Below, piece by piece: positions 47,141-57,480 of a stretch of DNA of 64,000 nt. Source of the stretch: Welwitschia mirabilis (Eukaryota > Gnetophyta > Gnetopsida > Welwitschiales); the NCBI GenBank assembly GCA_051453625.1, contig JBOZIK010000001.1:10535490-10599489 (forward strand), written 5' to 3'. The position numbers and the translations under genes were made by a program. A model generated the notes under the pieces. That model saw only the letters and a list, made by a program, of their open reading frames with translations, did no database searches and was not told where the DNA came from. How positions within the stretch are numbered: the first letter of the stretch is position 1; each line of letters starts with the position of its first letter.

Positions 47141-47581
47141 TCCCTTATCCTTCAGTTTTTTTTTTCTTTTTTTTGGCTAGTTTAATTCTAATTTTTATCA
47201 GTTAATTATCTAAGGGCGTTTTCACCTCAAACTTTACCCAGTTTACAATTCATCTCTGCGTTTGCTGTAAAATGTTCTTCTTCTTATTAATCAGTTTCCT
47301 TCTCCACGTTAAATTAGGGTGATCTCATCCTCCTTGTATAAATTCTCCTTCCCTTTCATGCCTCGTGCCTTGTTTAGTCCTAGCTCATGCTTGTCCTTCT
47401 ATCCAGGGGTACCATCGCCTTTAATTTTGTTCTATTTTCAGTCTGTCCTTGAGTATCCTGTAGAATATTCTCCTTTTTGTCAAACAGTTTAATTCCCCCT
47501 ATCAAGCTACGGCGTTTTGTGTCCCCCCCGCCTCAAATGTAAATTTTCTAGTTTAATATATTTCTGTTTCTATTTCAAAAA
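47141..47581 (+). other. LINE 3' UTR and A-tail
   Basis: T-rich start (TTTTTTTTTCTTTTTTTT near 47157), pyrimidine-rich body with no long frame, and a seven-base A-run immediately before the right target-site duplication. Confidence 0.75.
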
Positions 47582-47597
47582 AATTATATTATGTTGA
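47582..47597 (+). repeat. LINE target-site duplication, right copy
   Basis: AATTATATTATGTTGA, identical to 41354-41369, preceded by the A-run. Confidence 0.9.
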
Positions 47598-49339
47598 GAA
47601 AATGATTAGTTATTCTTGTAATTTTCTTAATTTACACTTGTTTAGAATTATCCTATAGTAATGATTACTAATCCATTGTTTTTCTTCTTTTTAAAAGCAT
47701 TGTACTCTATATGAAATCATTATTTTATTTAGTTTATATGAATAAGAGATTAACATTTTAAATCTTTTGCAATCTTCCTAGAACAACAACATTGTAATTA
47801 TTTAATATTACAAGTGGCAATCCTAGTTTATATTTAAACTTCCATCTTTTAACTTGATAGCTAAGAAATATCTCCTCTTTTCTAATGAGTACATTATAAA
47901 TCACATCAAGGTAAATCTTAATGTCTTTCTTGAATGTCATTTTTCAAGTTATTTCAAGTTGTTACAAAAAATTTTTGAGATTTTTCCCCTTAAGCTTAAA
48001 AATGTTTAAATAATAGTTTGCAATTCTATATTACTTGATTATCAAAAGCTAGTAAAATCTAAAGTACAAATGTTAATGAATATGAAATATATGAATAGAT
48101 AAATTCAACTACATTAACATTAAGAGCTCTCTCTCTATATGTGTGTGTGTGTGTGGAAGAGAGAGAAAAAGAAGCATTTCCATTTAAAAATCTATATTGA
48201 ATATAATGTTCATGATATAAATGTTTTTAGATATTGGTAAGTACTAGATTTCATTCTATTATATATCTAATATACATATATTGAAGTTTTAATGTTTAAA
48301 CATAGTTACAAGATTTTAATATATTGTAAATCATTATAAAACATATTGTAATTCTAATGCTTTATCAAAATCATAAGAACTCATTTGCTGAATTATTGTA
48401 AAGTTGATAACTTATTAAAATAATTACTCTATTCTGTAAAATAATAAAAACATATATACTTCTAAAAACATTTTGATAGAATTGAGTTCCTTCCTAAGTG
48501 TTACAAGTTATCGAGATACAAGTAGAAGTCGAGAGATCTTGAATTTGATCTATATCAGACATAAATTCTATAGCTTAAAGCTAGTAATACTAGAGTTTAA
48601 TACTAGCTTGAGAGTAATTCTAGGAATAAACTATCTAATGACTATTAAAAAACATTGCTTGTTTCATGTAAAGGTTTTTAAATCTATCACCTACTTTTGG
48701 TATAATTTAAATTAATTAAGCTAAAATACTAAAATAGCTACGTTATAATTTTAAATGGTTAACACTTGATTCATTTTCCCTCCGGAGAAGTAATTCAACT
48801 TATTTGGAACCAATAATTTTAATATCTTTCTAAAAAGTTAACTGAAAAATCAATAGTCAAGAACCCGACCAATTAAACCTTATTTTGCTATAGCGTTAGT
48901 TGCTTAATTTTAAAGACCTTTAAGAAATCTTTTCAAAGAGTTCAATTTTAGAGATTAATGGACGTAGAGTGAAAGACACATACTTAAACAGCTTAGAGTT
49001 TATCGATTTATTGAATTGATAATTTCACTAAGATTTATAATTAGCCTCTTCTATATAAACAGTTATACAATGTTCTTGGCATATCAATTTATTGAATGTG
49101 TGCACTTTTTCCATACACATTTTATTAAGTTCAATTATTTTCAATCACAACAAAGACCAGTATCTCTATCCAAAGTCACATTCAATTGGTGAAATTTAGA
49201 CCACAAAGTCCCCTAAAAATTATAAAAGGATGGACCATTGTACATTCAAATACATTAAAATTGAAGTCAAAATGCTAGAATACAATGTTATGCTGCAATT
49301 AATGAAACATAGATGGCTAAAAGAGAGCTTTTGAGGCAA
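47598..49339. other. AT-rich spacer between LINE and KCS upstream region
   Basis: No recognised gene. Contains a short CT/TG microsatellite at about 48126-48155 and an unrecognised 80-residue ORF at 48473-48715. Confidence 0.5.
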
Positions 49340-49830
49340 CCCAGGGAATTGAAACACGTGGGCCTATATCATCCTTGGAGGAATCATTTCCACATAATTG
49401 TCTAATTGAATCTCTTAGTGGAGTCCTCTAACACAACACGAAACCGCTTTCTTCATTCACTTTTGCCGACACTTTTGCACTTCACGACCAATTTCATTCC
49501 TTTATTGTCGCTTTTACACTTTCATCACAGCATTTGCCGTTCGAAGTTCACTTTTTCGGTTTATAGAAGAAATGTGGACTGACCAACAACTCAAATCTAC
49601 CCATTCATGAAAGTCGTGGCGAGTTTTGCATGCATGCAAACGAAAGCCGAGGAATTAATTTTCGGATGAGCTACCACCTTCCTCAAATTAATTATTAAAT
49701 GAATTAAATAATAAGATTATCGTTTGTGTCCACATGTTTATCCTTCCGCGCACACGCCATCACTTCATTTATTTTCGTCAACGAAAACACTCCACTTGCG
49801 CGGAATTTGACGTCTTTTAAGCCCTCGTAA
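49340..49830. promoter_or_regulatory. CpG-retaining island upstream of KCS with plant cis-motifs
   Basis: About 490 bases that keep many CpG dinucleotides (for example GCCGAC, TTCGGTTT, CCGCGCACACGCC, TTGCGCGG) while the DNA around it is CpG-poor. No open frame of note. Motifs seen: a G-box CACGTG at 49355-49360 followed by GGGCC, an RY element CATGCATG at 49629-49636, a bZIP-type TGACGTC at 49808-49814 and several E-box-like CANNTG. It lies 1.8-2.3 kb before the KCS start. Likely unmethylated functional DNA such as a distal promoter or enhancer, or the first exon of a noncoding transcript. Motif matches alone prove no binding. Confidence 0.4.
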
Positions 49831-51049
49831 TTTAAAAAATAGCTAAATATTGAAAATAGTTATTTATTTTTTTTTTTTTGAAGAACTGAAAATTTCTCGT
49901 CTTATACAGTTAGGGCGTAGAAAACTAAACTTAGAATTTTATACATTTACATGTATAGGTTAGCTTGGCTTATAAGTTACTTTTATATTTAAACTAATAT
50001 TAAATTTGAGCTTTTAAGTTTTTTTTAAAAGATTTTTTAAAAATTAAACTTACAATCACAAAGTTATAAAGGCGATACCTTTTCAAGACAAGTTTTAAGA
50101 TCTTGGATATGCATTAGAGGTGAGATTGAATATTGGGTAGCCAATTTTTGGTATGGGTCATTTATCAGTTTTCGTTTAGTCAAGCAAATTAATAAGTCTT
50201 AAAATTATGGTATAATGGTGTATGAATTATTATTATGGGAATAAAGGAAATTACCTTTTTTCTGTAATTTTTGTCTTTACAATGAATTTGTGGCATCTTT
50301 ATAAACCATGAAACAAGTGAAATTGAATAAAGTATGCTTCTATAAAAATAGATAAGTATGTCAAAAGTCATGCAATTATATTGTAAAATAAGATTTTGTT
50401 TTTAGCAAGTCATAAGCTTCCCTTTACATCATTCTTTTAAAGTTTGAGTACTTTGGTTGTTAGTAGGTTTTGGTTCACCAACTTTACTAGGGATTATTGC
50501 ATACTAGCATATGGATCCTCCTTGGAGCTAGCGTATTGCCTAATTGATTATGATGTGGGCATGTAAATCGAGTATGAGCATATTACTTATGCTTTACTTA
50601 GGAGAGGACAATTGTTTTGTTGAGATTAATCTCATTTATTTGATATATCTATCACTTCGTGCAAAAGGGATTTGCAATGCTTCTATGTTTCTTTGGTGCA
50701 TGAATGCTTAAAAATAGTAAAGTACTGGAAACATAATTATTTTGAGAAAAATGTTACAATAACTTACTTTGGAGATACTTATGACATAATGGTGAAAAAA
50801 AAGACCTTACAATACCATATAGTATCATTTAAGTTGTAAAGTACTAAAAATTAGTAACTATTTTTTTGAGGAAAAACTGATGGTAGCTCATTTTGCTATA
50901 AAAGGGGGATGTTGAATACAACACTTTTTAGTGATGTGCCTCTCCAAATACGACAGCTATTACGATCACCCAAAGCAATGATTCTATTATTCCCATAGCT
51001 TTATACTATGCTTTATAAGGCATCAAACTTCTGAATCCATGTCCTCGTA
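49831..51049. other. AT-rich DNA between the CpG island and the SINE
   Basis: No recognised gene or repeat; short minus-strand ORFs only. Confidence 0.5.
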
Positions 51050-51061
51050 AATAAAAATGAT

Positions 51062-51211
51062 AGGGATGAAGTCCTACCTTGTTGGTTAAGTCATTTGCCT
51101 TCCATAATGGAAGTTTATATTCAAAAACGTATATATGGCAAGGAAACCTCTATGCTCCTCCTAAAGCTAGCTGCCAAGGTTCTTCGTGACTAAACCACAC
51201 ATTCCCCCTTA
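51062..51211 (+). mobile_element. tRNA-derived SINE with 12-bp target-site duplication
   Basis: A 150-bp insertion bracketed by AATAAAAATGAT at 51050-51061 and 51212-51223. The head has a Pol III-type layout: an A-box-like stretch TTGTTGGTTAAGTC (51080-51093), then TTTGCCTTCCAT AAT GGAAG (an anticodon-arm-like hairpin), then a B-box-like TATATTCAAAAAC (51117-51129). This order is that of tRNA-derived plant SINEs, with the B box decayed. No long A-tail remains. It sits about 410 bases upstream of the likely KCS start codon, in the proximal promoter. Confidence 0.65.
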
Positions 51212-51223
51212 ATAAAAATGATT

Positions 51224-51620
51224 ATTCAAGCACTACTCCATTGGTTAATTTTACTATAGTAAAAATTACAAAATATAGTTGGACTACCACCATTGACTTA
51301 TTTTGCCTTATTTATTAATAAATAAAGCATATTTATTATTCCCTTGGCTAAATGGGTTGGCCGTCAAATCCCAAGTAATGGCGTGGGAAAGCAGAAGCGA
51401 GCAGACTAACAAGTAGTTAAGATGGCCAACAACCAGGAAAACAATATGCTCAGAGTAATCCACAGAAGCGTCTCTGCAGCCCATGCCGACTCCCCTTATA
51501 ATTCCTCTCTCATCCCGCAACGCTCCCCATCTCTTTCTGCAACAATTTCTTGCTTTCTTTCTTTCTGTAACTCTCAGAAATTCTGTCTTTTTGCAACACT
51601 CATCTTTCTTTGCAACAATA
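51224..51620 (+). promoter_or_regulatory. KCS proximal promoter and 5' leader
   Basis: An AT-rich TATA-like stretch (TTTATTAATAAATAAAGC, 51310-51327) precedes DNA that becomes CT-rich (51490-51600), as in many plant leaders. An ATG at 51422 in good context opens a 69-codon upstream frame that ends at 51631, overlapping the KCS start. The in-frame ATG at 51483 has a poor context (C at -3 and +4). The transcription start cannot be fixed from sequence. Confidence 0.35.
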
Positions 51621-53216
51621 ATGGAAGATAGCCGAAACGAGAAATTTGACATCACAATGAACACTGTCGCAGCAGTCGGTGGAGGCAGCGGCCGAGAAGA
51701 AGATCCGCCGATTGTCATAAAAATAAAGCAAAAACTGCCGGATTTCCTGCAATCGGTGAAGCTCAAATACGTCAAACAAGGCTACCGCCAACTCCTCAAG
51801 CACGGAATGTTCGTCGCTCTGTTACCAGCCCTTCTTCTGCTCGCCGCGGAGCTCGGGCGCCTTGGAACAGACGACATCAAACGAATGTGGGAACAACTCC
51901 ACTACAACCTCTTGAGCGTAACGGTCTGTTTCGCCGTTCTCGTTTTCGTCGCGACAGTCTACTTCCTGAAACGCCCGCGCCCAGTTTACCTCATCGATTT
52001 CGCCTGCTACAAGCCGGACGAAGCTCGCCGCTGCTCGATGCAGCGCTTCTTCCAGTGCACGGAAGATACAGGAGTCTTTACAGACGATTCCATTCAATTC
52101 CAGAAGCGGATTTCGGAGAAATCCGGTCTGGGAGACGATACTTATCTGCCGGAGGGAGTTCTCTCGCGTCCGCCGAGCCTGACGATGCAGAAGGCGCGGG
52201 AAGAAGCAGAAGCAGTGATGTTCGGTGCGTTGGACGAGCTTTTCGCGAAGACTGGAATCCGCCCGAAGGACGTCGAAATTCTCATCGTAAATTGCAGCCT
52301 CTTCTGCCCGACTCCGAGCCTTTCTGCAATGATCGTAAACCATTACAAAATGCGCAGCGATATTCGCAGCTTTAATCTGGGCGGAATGGGTTGTTCCGCG
52401 GGAATGATCTCCGTATCCCTTGCCAAAGACCTTCTCCAGGCGATTCCCAACGCCTACGCAGTAATTGTGAGCTTCGAAAACATTACCCTGAACTGGTACT
52501 TCGGAAACGAGAAATCCATGCTGCTCTGCAACTGTATTTTCCGCATGGGCGGTGCCGCAGTTCTTCTCTCGAACCGCCCGCGGGACCGGCGTCGTGCCAA
52601 GTACGAACTGGTGCACACTGTGCGCACACACAAAGGGTCCGACGACAACTCCTTCGGGTGCGTTTGGCAGCGTGAGGATGAAACTGGTTCCCTTGGAGTT
52701 TCTCTCTCCCGCGACCTTATGGCCGTCGCCGGAGACGCTCTGAAAACCAATATCACAACTCTGGGTCCTTTGGTTCTTCCCCTGACCGAACAGATCCTGT
52801 TTCTTGGCACGCTGATAGCGCGGAAGCTTCTGCAGATGAAGAAAGTGAAACCTTATATTCCAAACTTCAAATTGGCGTTCGAACACTTCTGTATTCACGC
52901 GGGCGGGCGCGCAGTGCTGGATGCGCTGCAGAAGAACTTGGATCTAAGCGATTGGCATATGGAACCGTCCCGGATGACTCTGCATCGCTGGGGAAATACT
53001 TCCTCGAGTTCGCTCTGGTACGAATTGGCTTATACTGAGGCGAAGGGGCGCGTCCGTCGCGGAGATCGTCTCTGGCAGATTGCGTTTGGGTCCGGATTTA
53101 AGTGCAATTCTGCGGTATGGCGCGCCCTTCGACATGTTCCTCCGAAGTCACAGATGAATCCCTGGTTTGACTGTATTGAACGTTACCCTGTGAAAGTGCC
53201 CGTCGGTGTAGACTGA
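51621..53216 (+). CDS. KCS: 3-ketoacyl-CoA synthase (very-long-chain fatty acid elongase condensing enzyme)
   Basis: Intact, intronless, 531 residues, typical KCS length. Condenses malonyl-CoA with a long-chain acyl-CoA, the first and chain-length-setting step of ER fatty acid elongation for waxes, suberin, sphingolipids or seed oil. Two hydrophobic segments at about 63-78 and 95-116 anchor it in the ER membrane. Catalytic Cys258 lies in GGMGCSAG, His426 in [10 protein letters not shown] and Asn459 in RWGNTSSSS. The other conserved His are 337, 422 and 455, with spacing identical to FAE1. The KCS wording [11 protein letters not shown] places it nearer the KCS4/9/11/17 group than FDH, tentatively. 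I chose the ATG at 51621 (A at -3, G at +4) because KCS homology starts soon after it. An in-frame ATG at 51483 would add 46 residues. GC content is far above the flanks. Confidence 0.97.
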   Translation: MEDSRNEKFDITMNTVAAVGGGSGREEDPPIVIKIKQKLPDFLQSVKLKYVKQGYRQLLKHGMFVALLPALLLLAAELGRLGTDDIKRMWEQLHYNLLSVTVCFAVLVFVATVYFLKRPRPVYLIDFACYKPDEARRCSMQRFFQCTEDTGVFTDDSIQFQKRISEKSGLGDDTYLPEGVLSRPPSLTMQKAREEAEAVMFGALDELFAKTGIRPKDVEILIVNCSLFCPTPSLSAMIVNHYKMRSDIRSFNLGGMGCSAGMISVSLAKDLLQAIPNAYAVIVSFENITLNWYFGNEKSMLLCNCIFRMGGAAVLLSNRPRDRRRAKYELVHTVRTHKGSDDNSFGCVWQREDETGSLGVSLSRDLMAVAGDALKTNITTLGPLVLPLTEQILFLGTLIARKLLQMKKVKPYIPNFKLAFEHFCIHAGGRAVLDALQKNLDLSDWHMEPSRMTLHRWGNTSSSSLWYELAYTEAKGRVRRGDRLWQIAFGSGFKCNSAVWRALRHVPPKSQMNPWFDCIERYPVKVPVGVD

Positions 53217-54022
53217 GGGTTTTGTGCCGAAGCAAGAAACTCCGGCTGGTTCCTTTGCGTTTGTAATTGGAGATGGAATTGGTAGAAGGGAAAAGGATTT
53301 CGACCTGGGCAAGCATTGGTTGTAAGTACAGAGCAGTCCGGCGACGGCAACACAGTACCGGAGCCGAGGAATCGTTTCAGAAAGTCTGGAAGGACTGCAA
53401 TTGTTCATGTACTAGGATGATAATGATTTTATTCTGGTGTCTTTTTTATTTTTATGTTTTATGTTGTTTGACCGTTGACTCATCGGTCAAGCGGTCTCAT
53501 GAGTGTCACAATTATCATTTTTTTAAATTAAAAGAAAAGGGAATATCTTGTGTGTGTGTTTTGGAACATAACGAAACCATTCTTATTTGTTTGTTGATTT
53601 AATTTATCATTTACTTTTAAATGAAGTTTGCATATGTATACAAGATGTTTTTATCAATAAGGTGGCAGTTCATTTGTAAAATACTCTTTTAATGTTTAAG
53701 AGTTTGTGGATTGGAACCATGAATTTCTTTCCTGACATATTATAAAGTTTTGGGTGTAGATAAATTAATTGTGTGGGTGTTTGTATGTATATTTAAGGTA
53801 TTTTTGCCAATTGGCAATTGTGATGTTTGTGTTTGCAAGGGGAGGTATGGTCACCAAAAAGTTGTGAATTCAACATCTCACATGTATACAGTATTTTCTT
53901 CTTATGTTATTGTGCAATTTATTTTATTTATAATTATTTTTAAAACACTTTTTTGTTCATCCTTGTTTTTTCAAGAAGTTACCACATTAAGAACGATTTT
54001 GTTGTTGCTTAGATCTTTGGAT
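53217..54022. other. KCS 3' flank
   Basis: GC-rich for about 190 bases after the stop, then AT/T-rich. Candidate plant poly(A) signals include AATAAG near 53656; none is decisive. No further gene seen. Confidence 0.4.
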
Positions 54023-54286
54023 TTTTTTGGTCAATGAAATCTAATGAGTGGTTTGTGTGTCACATGTTGCAATACCTGTTGTTGAGAGGTAGTTAAATAG
54101 TTATTCAATAAGTGGGACTTATTAAATAAATGAGACATTTATGAGTCAACACGTTTTTTTTTTGGTCAAATGAAATCTAATGAGTGGACTGTGTGTTACA
54201 TGTTGCAATGCTTGTTGTTAAGAGGCAGGTAAATAGTTACTCAATAATTGGGACCTATTAAATAAATGAGACACTTGTTATGAGTT
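54023..54286 (+). repeat. About 130-bp tandem duplication
   Basis: 54023-54146 (TTTTTTGGTCAATGAAATC ... ATGAGTCAACA) is repeated with some changes at 54154-54286. Shared internal words: CTAATGAGTGG, CATGTTGCAAT, TATTAAATAAATGAGACA. It probably lies within the LTR of the element whose primer site is at 54727. Confidence 0.8.
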
Positions 54287-54726
54287 AAATAGGTTAACAT
54301 GAATATTTATGTATTAACAATGACTTTTTAGTTGAGTTAGGATTTGTAATTGTTTGTTTAAGGGGTGTAATCCTTGCAAAAAAGGAATGATTGCAACTCA
54401 CAATTCTTGATCAATATCAAAAGGATGATCTTGTTGGGCATAGGAGAGAACATATTGGTTACAATCCTTGTCAAGCTTAAGTTGGCTACTTGGAGGTTTT
54501 AGAGAGAAGACCTTAAAGGCAGATCTTCTTAGCTAATCCATGAAGCCAAAACACCCTCTTTGACATTGGCAGAGTAACATTTTTTGAATCAATATAGATT
54601 TTTTTCCCTATAGTCTTCTATGTCTCTTAATTATTTTTGCACTTAAATTTTCTTTTTATGCATTTTCACTAAATAAGCACATGTATGTTCTGATCTTAAA
54701 ATATTAAGAAGTCAGAACACCACAAT

Positions 54727-54738
54727 TGGTAGCAAAGT
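54727..54738 (+). other. Primer-binding site, tRNA-iMet type (decayed)
   Basis: TGGTAGCAAAGT against TGGTATCAGAGC: three differences. The following AAATGACC parallels AAATGATCC after the primer site at 25911. Confidence 0.55.
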
Positions 54739-54854
54739 AAATGACCTACAAGTCCATAAGGGAAAAATAACGAATAAAATAAACACAAATGTCGACAAAC
54801 CTCAAATTTACAATAAAATAAGGAGTTCAAAATGGAACTGTTTGTACACTTAAA

Positions 54855-56280
54855 GCGATACTAATATAAGCCTTGATAAAGACTTTGGAGTGACACTTGA
54901 AATAGAGTCATACTAATATGAACCTTGATAAAGACTTTGAAGTGACACTTGAAATCGAGTTAGTAGAAGGTCTAAACATCAATATAAGACACTAGTATTC
55001 TATTTCAAAGTTAGCAGAAGGCTCAAAAACCAATATAGGAGGCTATTGTTCTATTCCAGAGTTAAGAAAAGGTTGAGAAATTAACGCTGACACTAGTGCT
55101 CTATTCTAGAGTCAACATAAGGCCTAGAAATCAATACAGGGTACTAGTGTTTTATTCTAGATTTAGCATAAGATTTAAAAATTAATACAGGGAACTAGTA
55201 TTCTATTCTAAAGGTAAAGGTCCAAAAATCAATATAGGACATTAGTGTTCTATCCTAGAGTCAACCAAGAATTTAAAAATTAATATAATATGTTAGTGTT
55301 TTATTCTAAAACCAATAAATATTTTAGAAATCAATGCAAGACACTTGTTTTTAATTTAGAGTTAAAAGAAGGTTTAGAAATCAATAGCTTATGCTAGTGT
55401 TTTATTATGCAAATGACAGAAGATTCAAACATCAATATAAGATGTCAGTGTTTTATTCAAGTGTTAGAAAAGCTTCCAAAAATCAATATAGAAGACCATT
55501 GTTCTATTTTAGAGTTAGCAAAAGGTCAAAAAATCAATATGGAACACCCGTATTCTTTTCCAAAATAAGCACGAAATCTCGAAATTAATAGTTAATGTTA
55601 GTGTTCTATTCTAGAATTAATAGAACGCCCAAACCTTATAACAAGATGTCAATGTTCTAACTAGGACTAATTTGTTACCTTTGGAATTACTATAAGGCGT
55701 CATTGTTCTATCTAAGATTGATCTATCTATAAAGTTACTATAGAAAGTCAATGTTATTTTTGGGGTTGATTAATTACTGATGGAGTTACTACAGAGTGTA
55801 AGTCTTCTACCTAGGATTAATCTATTACTTATAGAGTTTGGCATTAGCATACTATCTTAACTAATCTATTTTCTATAGGGTTGCCATAGGGCATTAGCAT
55901 TCTGTCTAAGACTAATTTGTTACTCATAAAGTTAATATAGGGCACTAGTATTTCGTTTAAGACTAATGTATTACCTATGGAGTTACTATATAATGATAGT
56001 ATTCTATCTATGTCTAATCTATTACTTATAGAATTACCATAGATCATTAGTATTCTAATTATAACTTATCTATTGCCTATAGAATTACTAGAGGATGTTA
56101 GTGTCCTGTCCAGGACTAATTAATTGCCTATATAGTTATTATGGACTGCCAATATTCCTACTACAACTTACCTATTACCTATGAAGTCATTGTAAAATAG
56201 AAGCATTTTATCTATAAGTAATCTGTTACCCATGGAGTTACTATAAGATATTAGAATTCTGTTCATAATCTATTTTAACT
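54855..56280 (+). repeat. 51-bp tandem array (about 28 units, three unit types)
   Basis: Equivalent points recur every 50-52 bases almost without loss of phase: 54981, 55032, 55083, 55133, 55184, 55231, 55282, 55333, 55383, 55434, 55485, 55536, 55587, and on to 55942, 55993, 56044, 56095, 56146, 56197, 56248. The first two units (54861, 54913) are one type. Units to about 55640 share AGAAATCAATATAGG and TAGTGTTCTATTCTAG. Units after that keep a TTAGTATTCTATCTA core but replace the rest with ACTAATCTATTACC and AGTTACTATAG. As 51 = 3 x 17, open frames show 17-residue periodicity on both strands. Confidence 0.9.
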
Positions 56281-56679
56281 ATAAGAAGAGGTTCTATGTA
56301 ATGCTTAAATGCATCCTAATCAAAAGTTAATATTTATTAGATAATTTTTGGGAAAGATAAAAATTATCAATGTTTAAGTTGTTAACTTTTTGGTTAATTT
56401 TTATTAATAAAGTATTTTTTTACACTCATAGTTTATGGTTTTGAGAAATTTAATAAGTTCTAACCACTAAATAGTTCTTAATTAATTTTCTCATTATAAA
56501 TAGAAGGTAAGATACCTCCTAATGGAAATATCACCTCAACACCATAAGCATTGAAATATCACGAAAAATTTTATGAATAACCACATCCGTGCTTTTGAAT
56601 AAAGAATTGAGAAATTTAATCACCAAAAGTAAGCTACTTATGTGAATGTTGAGGCCTTTCAATAGCAAATAAATGATAA

Positions 56680-57480
56680 GCTAGACTTCATCATGCAAGT
56701 CTTAGAATAAAGTCCATGGAAGGAACTTGTCCAATACTTTTAAGTATAAATTTAGGAATCCTTATAAGTTTATAATGGAAGGATTTAAACCTTGAATTAC
56801 AATTGTCGTAGGCCTCAACTAGACCTCATATCCTAGCAAAAATCCAAAGGTTAATTAGGAAATTTAAGGATCAAATTCACAACTCACATGAAGAAGAATG
56901 AATATTATCAAATGAAGAAGAATACTTTTAAAAATATATTAAAAAAGCTCAAATTAACATGTATGTAATAGCTCTTGGATCTTGTGAAGAGGTACTAGGA
57001 TGGATGTAATACATTAAAATTTTTTATTGAAAAATATTGAAAATATAAATTGCAGTTAATATGTAGCCATTTTTTTAATAGGAGCTGCATCAACTTGGTG
57101 GAGTTATTTATTCATAAGGATGAATGATTACGTCATGTGGGACAAGTTCATCGGATAATTTTAAAAGGCGTTTATCCTTGTGTACTTTATCAAGGATAAG
57201 CAAACATAATTTAAGCATCTCTTATTAGGAGAAAGAATCCTAGATGAGCATTGGGAAAAATTCTTAAAATTGGCCAAATATCAACACTAAAAGAACTTAG
57301 ACATATTGGCCAATAACTTCATAGGAATCCTGCTATTGAGGTTGAGAAATCTAATTTATCCACTTAAACTCAAATATTCATAATAAACCTACAAAAAAAT
57401 AAATTACTATGTGGATGAAAAATAATAAATATTATTGAGTGCTTAATTTATAAAACTCTACACCCATGAAGAAGTAACCA
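56680..57480 (+). pseudogene. gag-like remnant after the 51-bp array
   Basis: Around 57080-57300 the translation reads GAASTWWSYLF, then WDKFIG, KAFILVYFIKDKQ and GERILDEHWEKFLKLAKY, separated by stops. The W-W ... W..F...F pattern is that of the retrotransposon gag core. Upstream text (56700-56900) is weaker. Identification as gypsy gag is moderate, and no pol follows. Confidence 0.5.

Larger units (their letters stand above)
41370..47581 (+). mobile_element. L1-type LINE with a third, J-domain-bearing ORF
   Basis: A 6.2-kb non-LTR retrotransposon bounded by a perfect 16-bp target-site duplication and ending in a short A-run (47577-47583). Order: ORF1 with a DUF4283/zinc-knuckle-like region, ORF2 with endonuclease, RT and zf-RVT-like region, then a third frame (about 45898-47140) that ends in a DnaJ-type J-domain, then a 440-base T-rich 3' UTR. 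The duplication encloses all three frames, so they integrated together. Frames are broken by stops that mostly fit C-to-T or G-to-A changes. A gap with identical flanks (46068-46167) and a 10-N gap (46411-46420) interrupt the third frame. Confidence 0.9.
54023..57480 (+). mobile_element. LTR retrotransposon remnant with 51-bp minisatellite leader
   Basis: An LTR end (CAGAACACCACA) is followed by a tRNA-iMet-type primer site (54727-54738), then a 51-bp tandem array (54855-56280) and a gag-like remnant (56680-57480). The architecture parallels the nested element at 25394-29371: primer site, then a minisatellite. No pol or right LTR was recognised. The left LTR boundary is uncertain. Confidence 0.55.

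Noticed and set aside
51075-51135. tRNA gene
   Set aside because: A- and B-box-like elements exist but there is no acceptor stem or intact T-loop; the target duplication fits a SINE.
51822-52898. 358-codon minus-strand ORF and several shorter frames overlapping KCS
   Set aside because: They are shadows of the GC-rich KCS coding sequence; none resembles a known protein, and the + frame carries the catalytic residues.
55391-56047. Genes encoding 17-residue repeat proteins
   Set aside because: Frames arise because the tandem unit is 51 bp; they occur on both strands in different parts of the array and have no flanking gene structure. Kept as a repeat.
54855-56280. CRISPR-like array
   Set aside because: Units are contiguous tandem repeats without unique spacers, in plant DNA.
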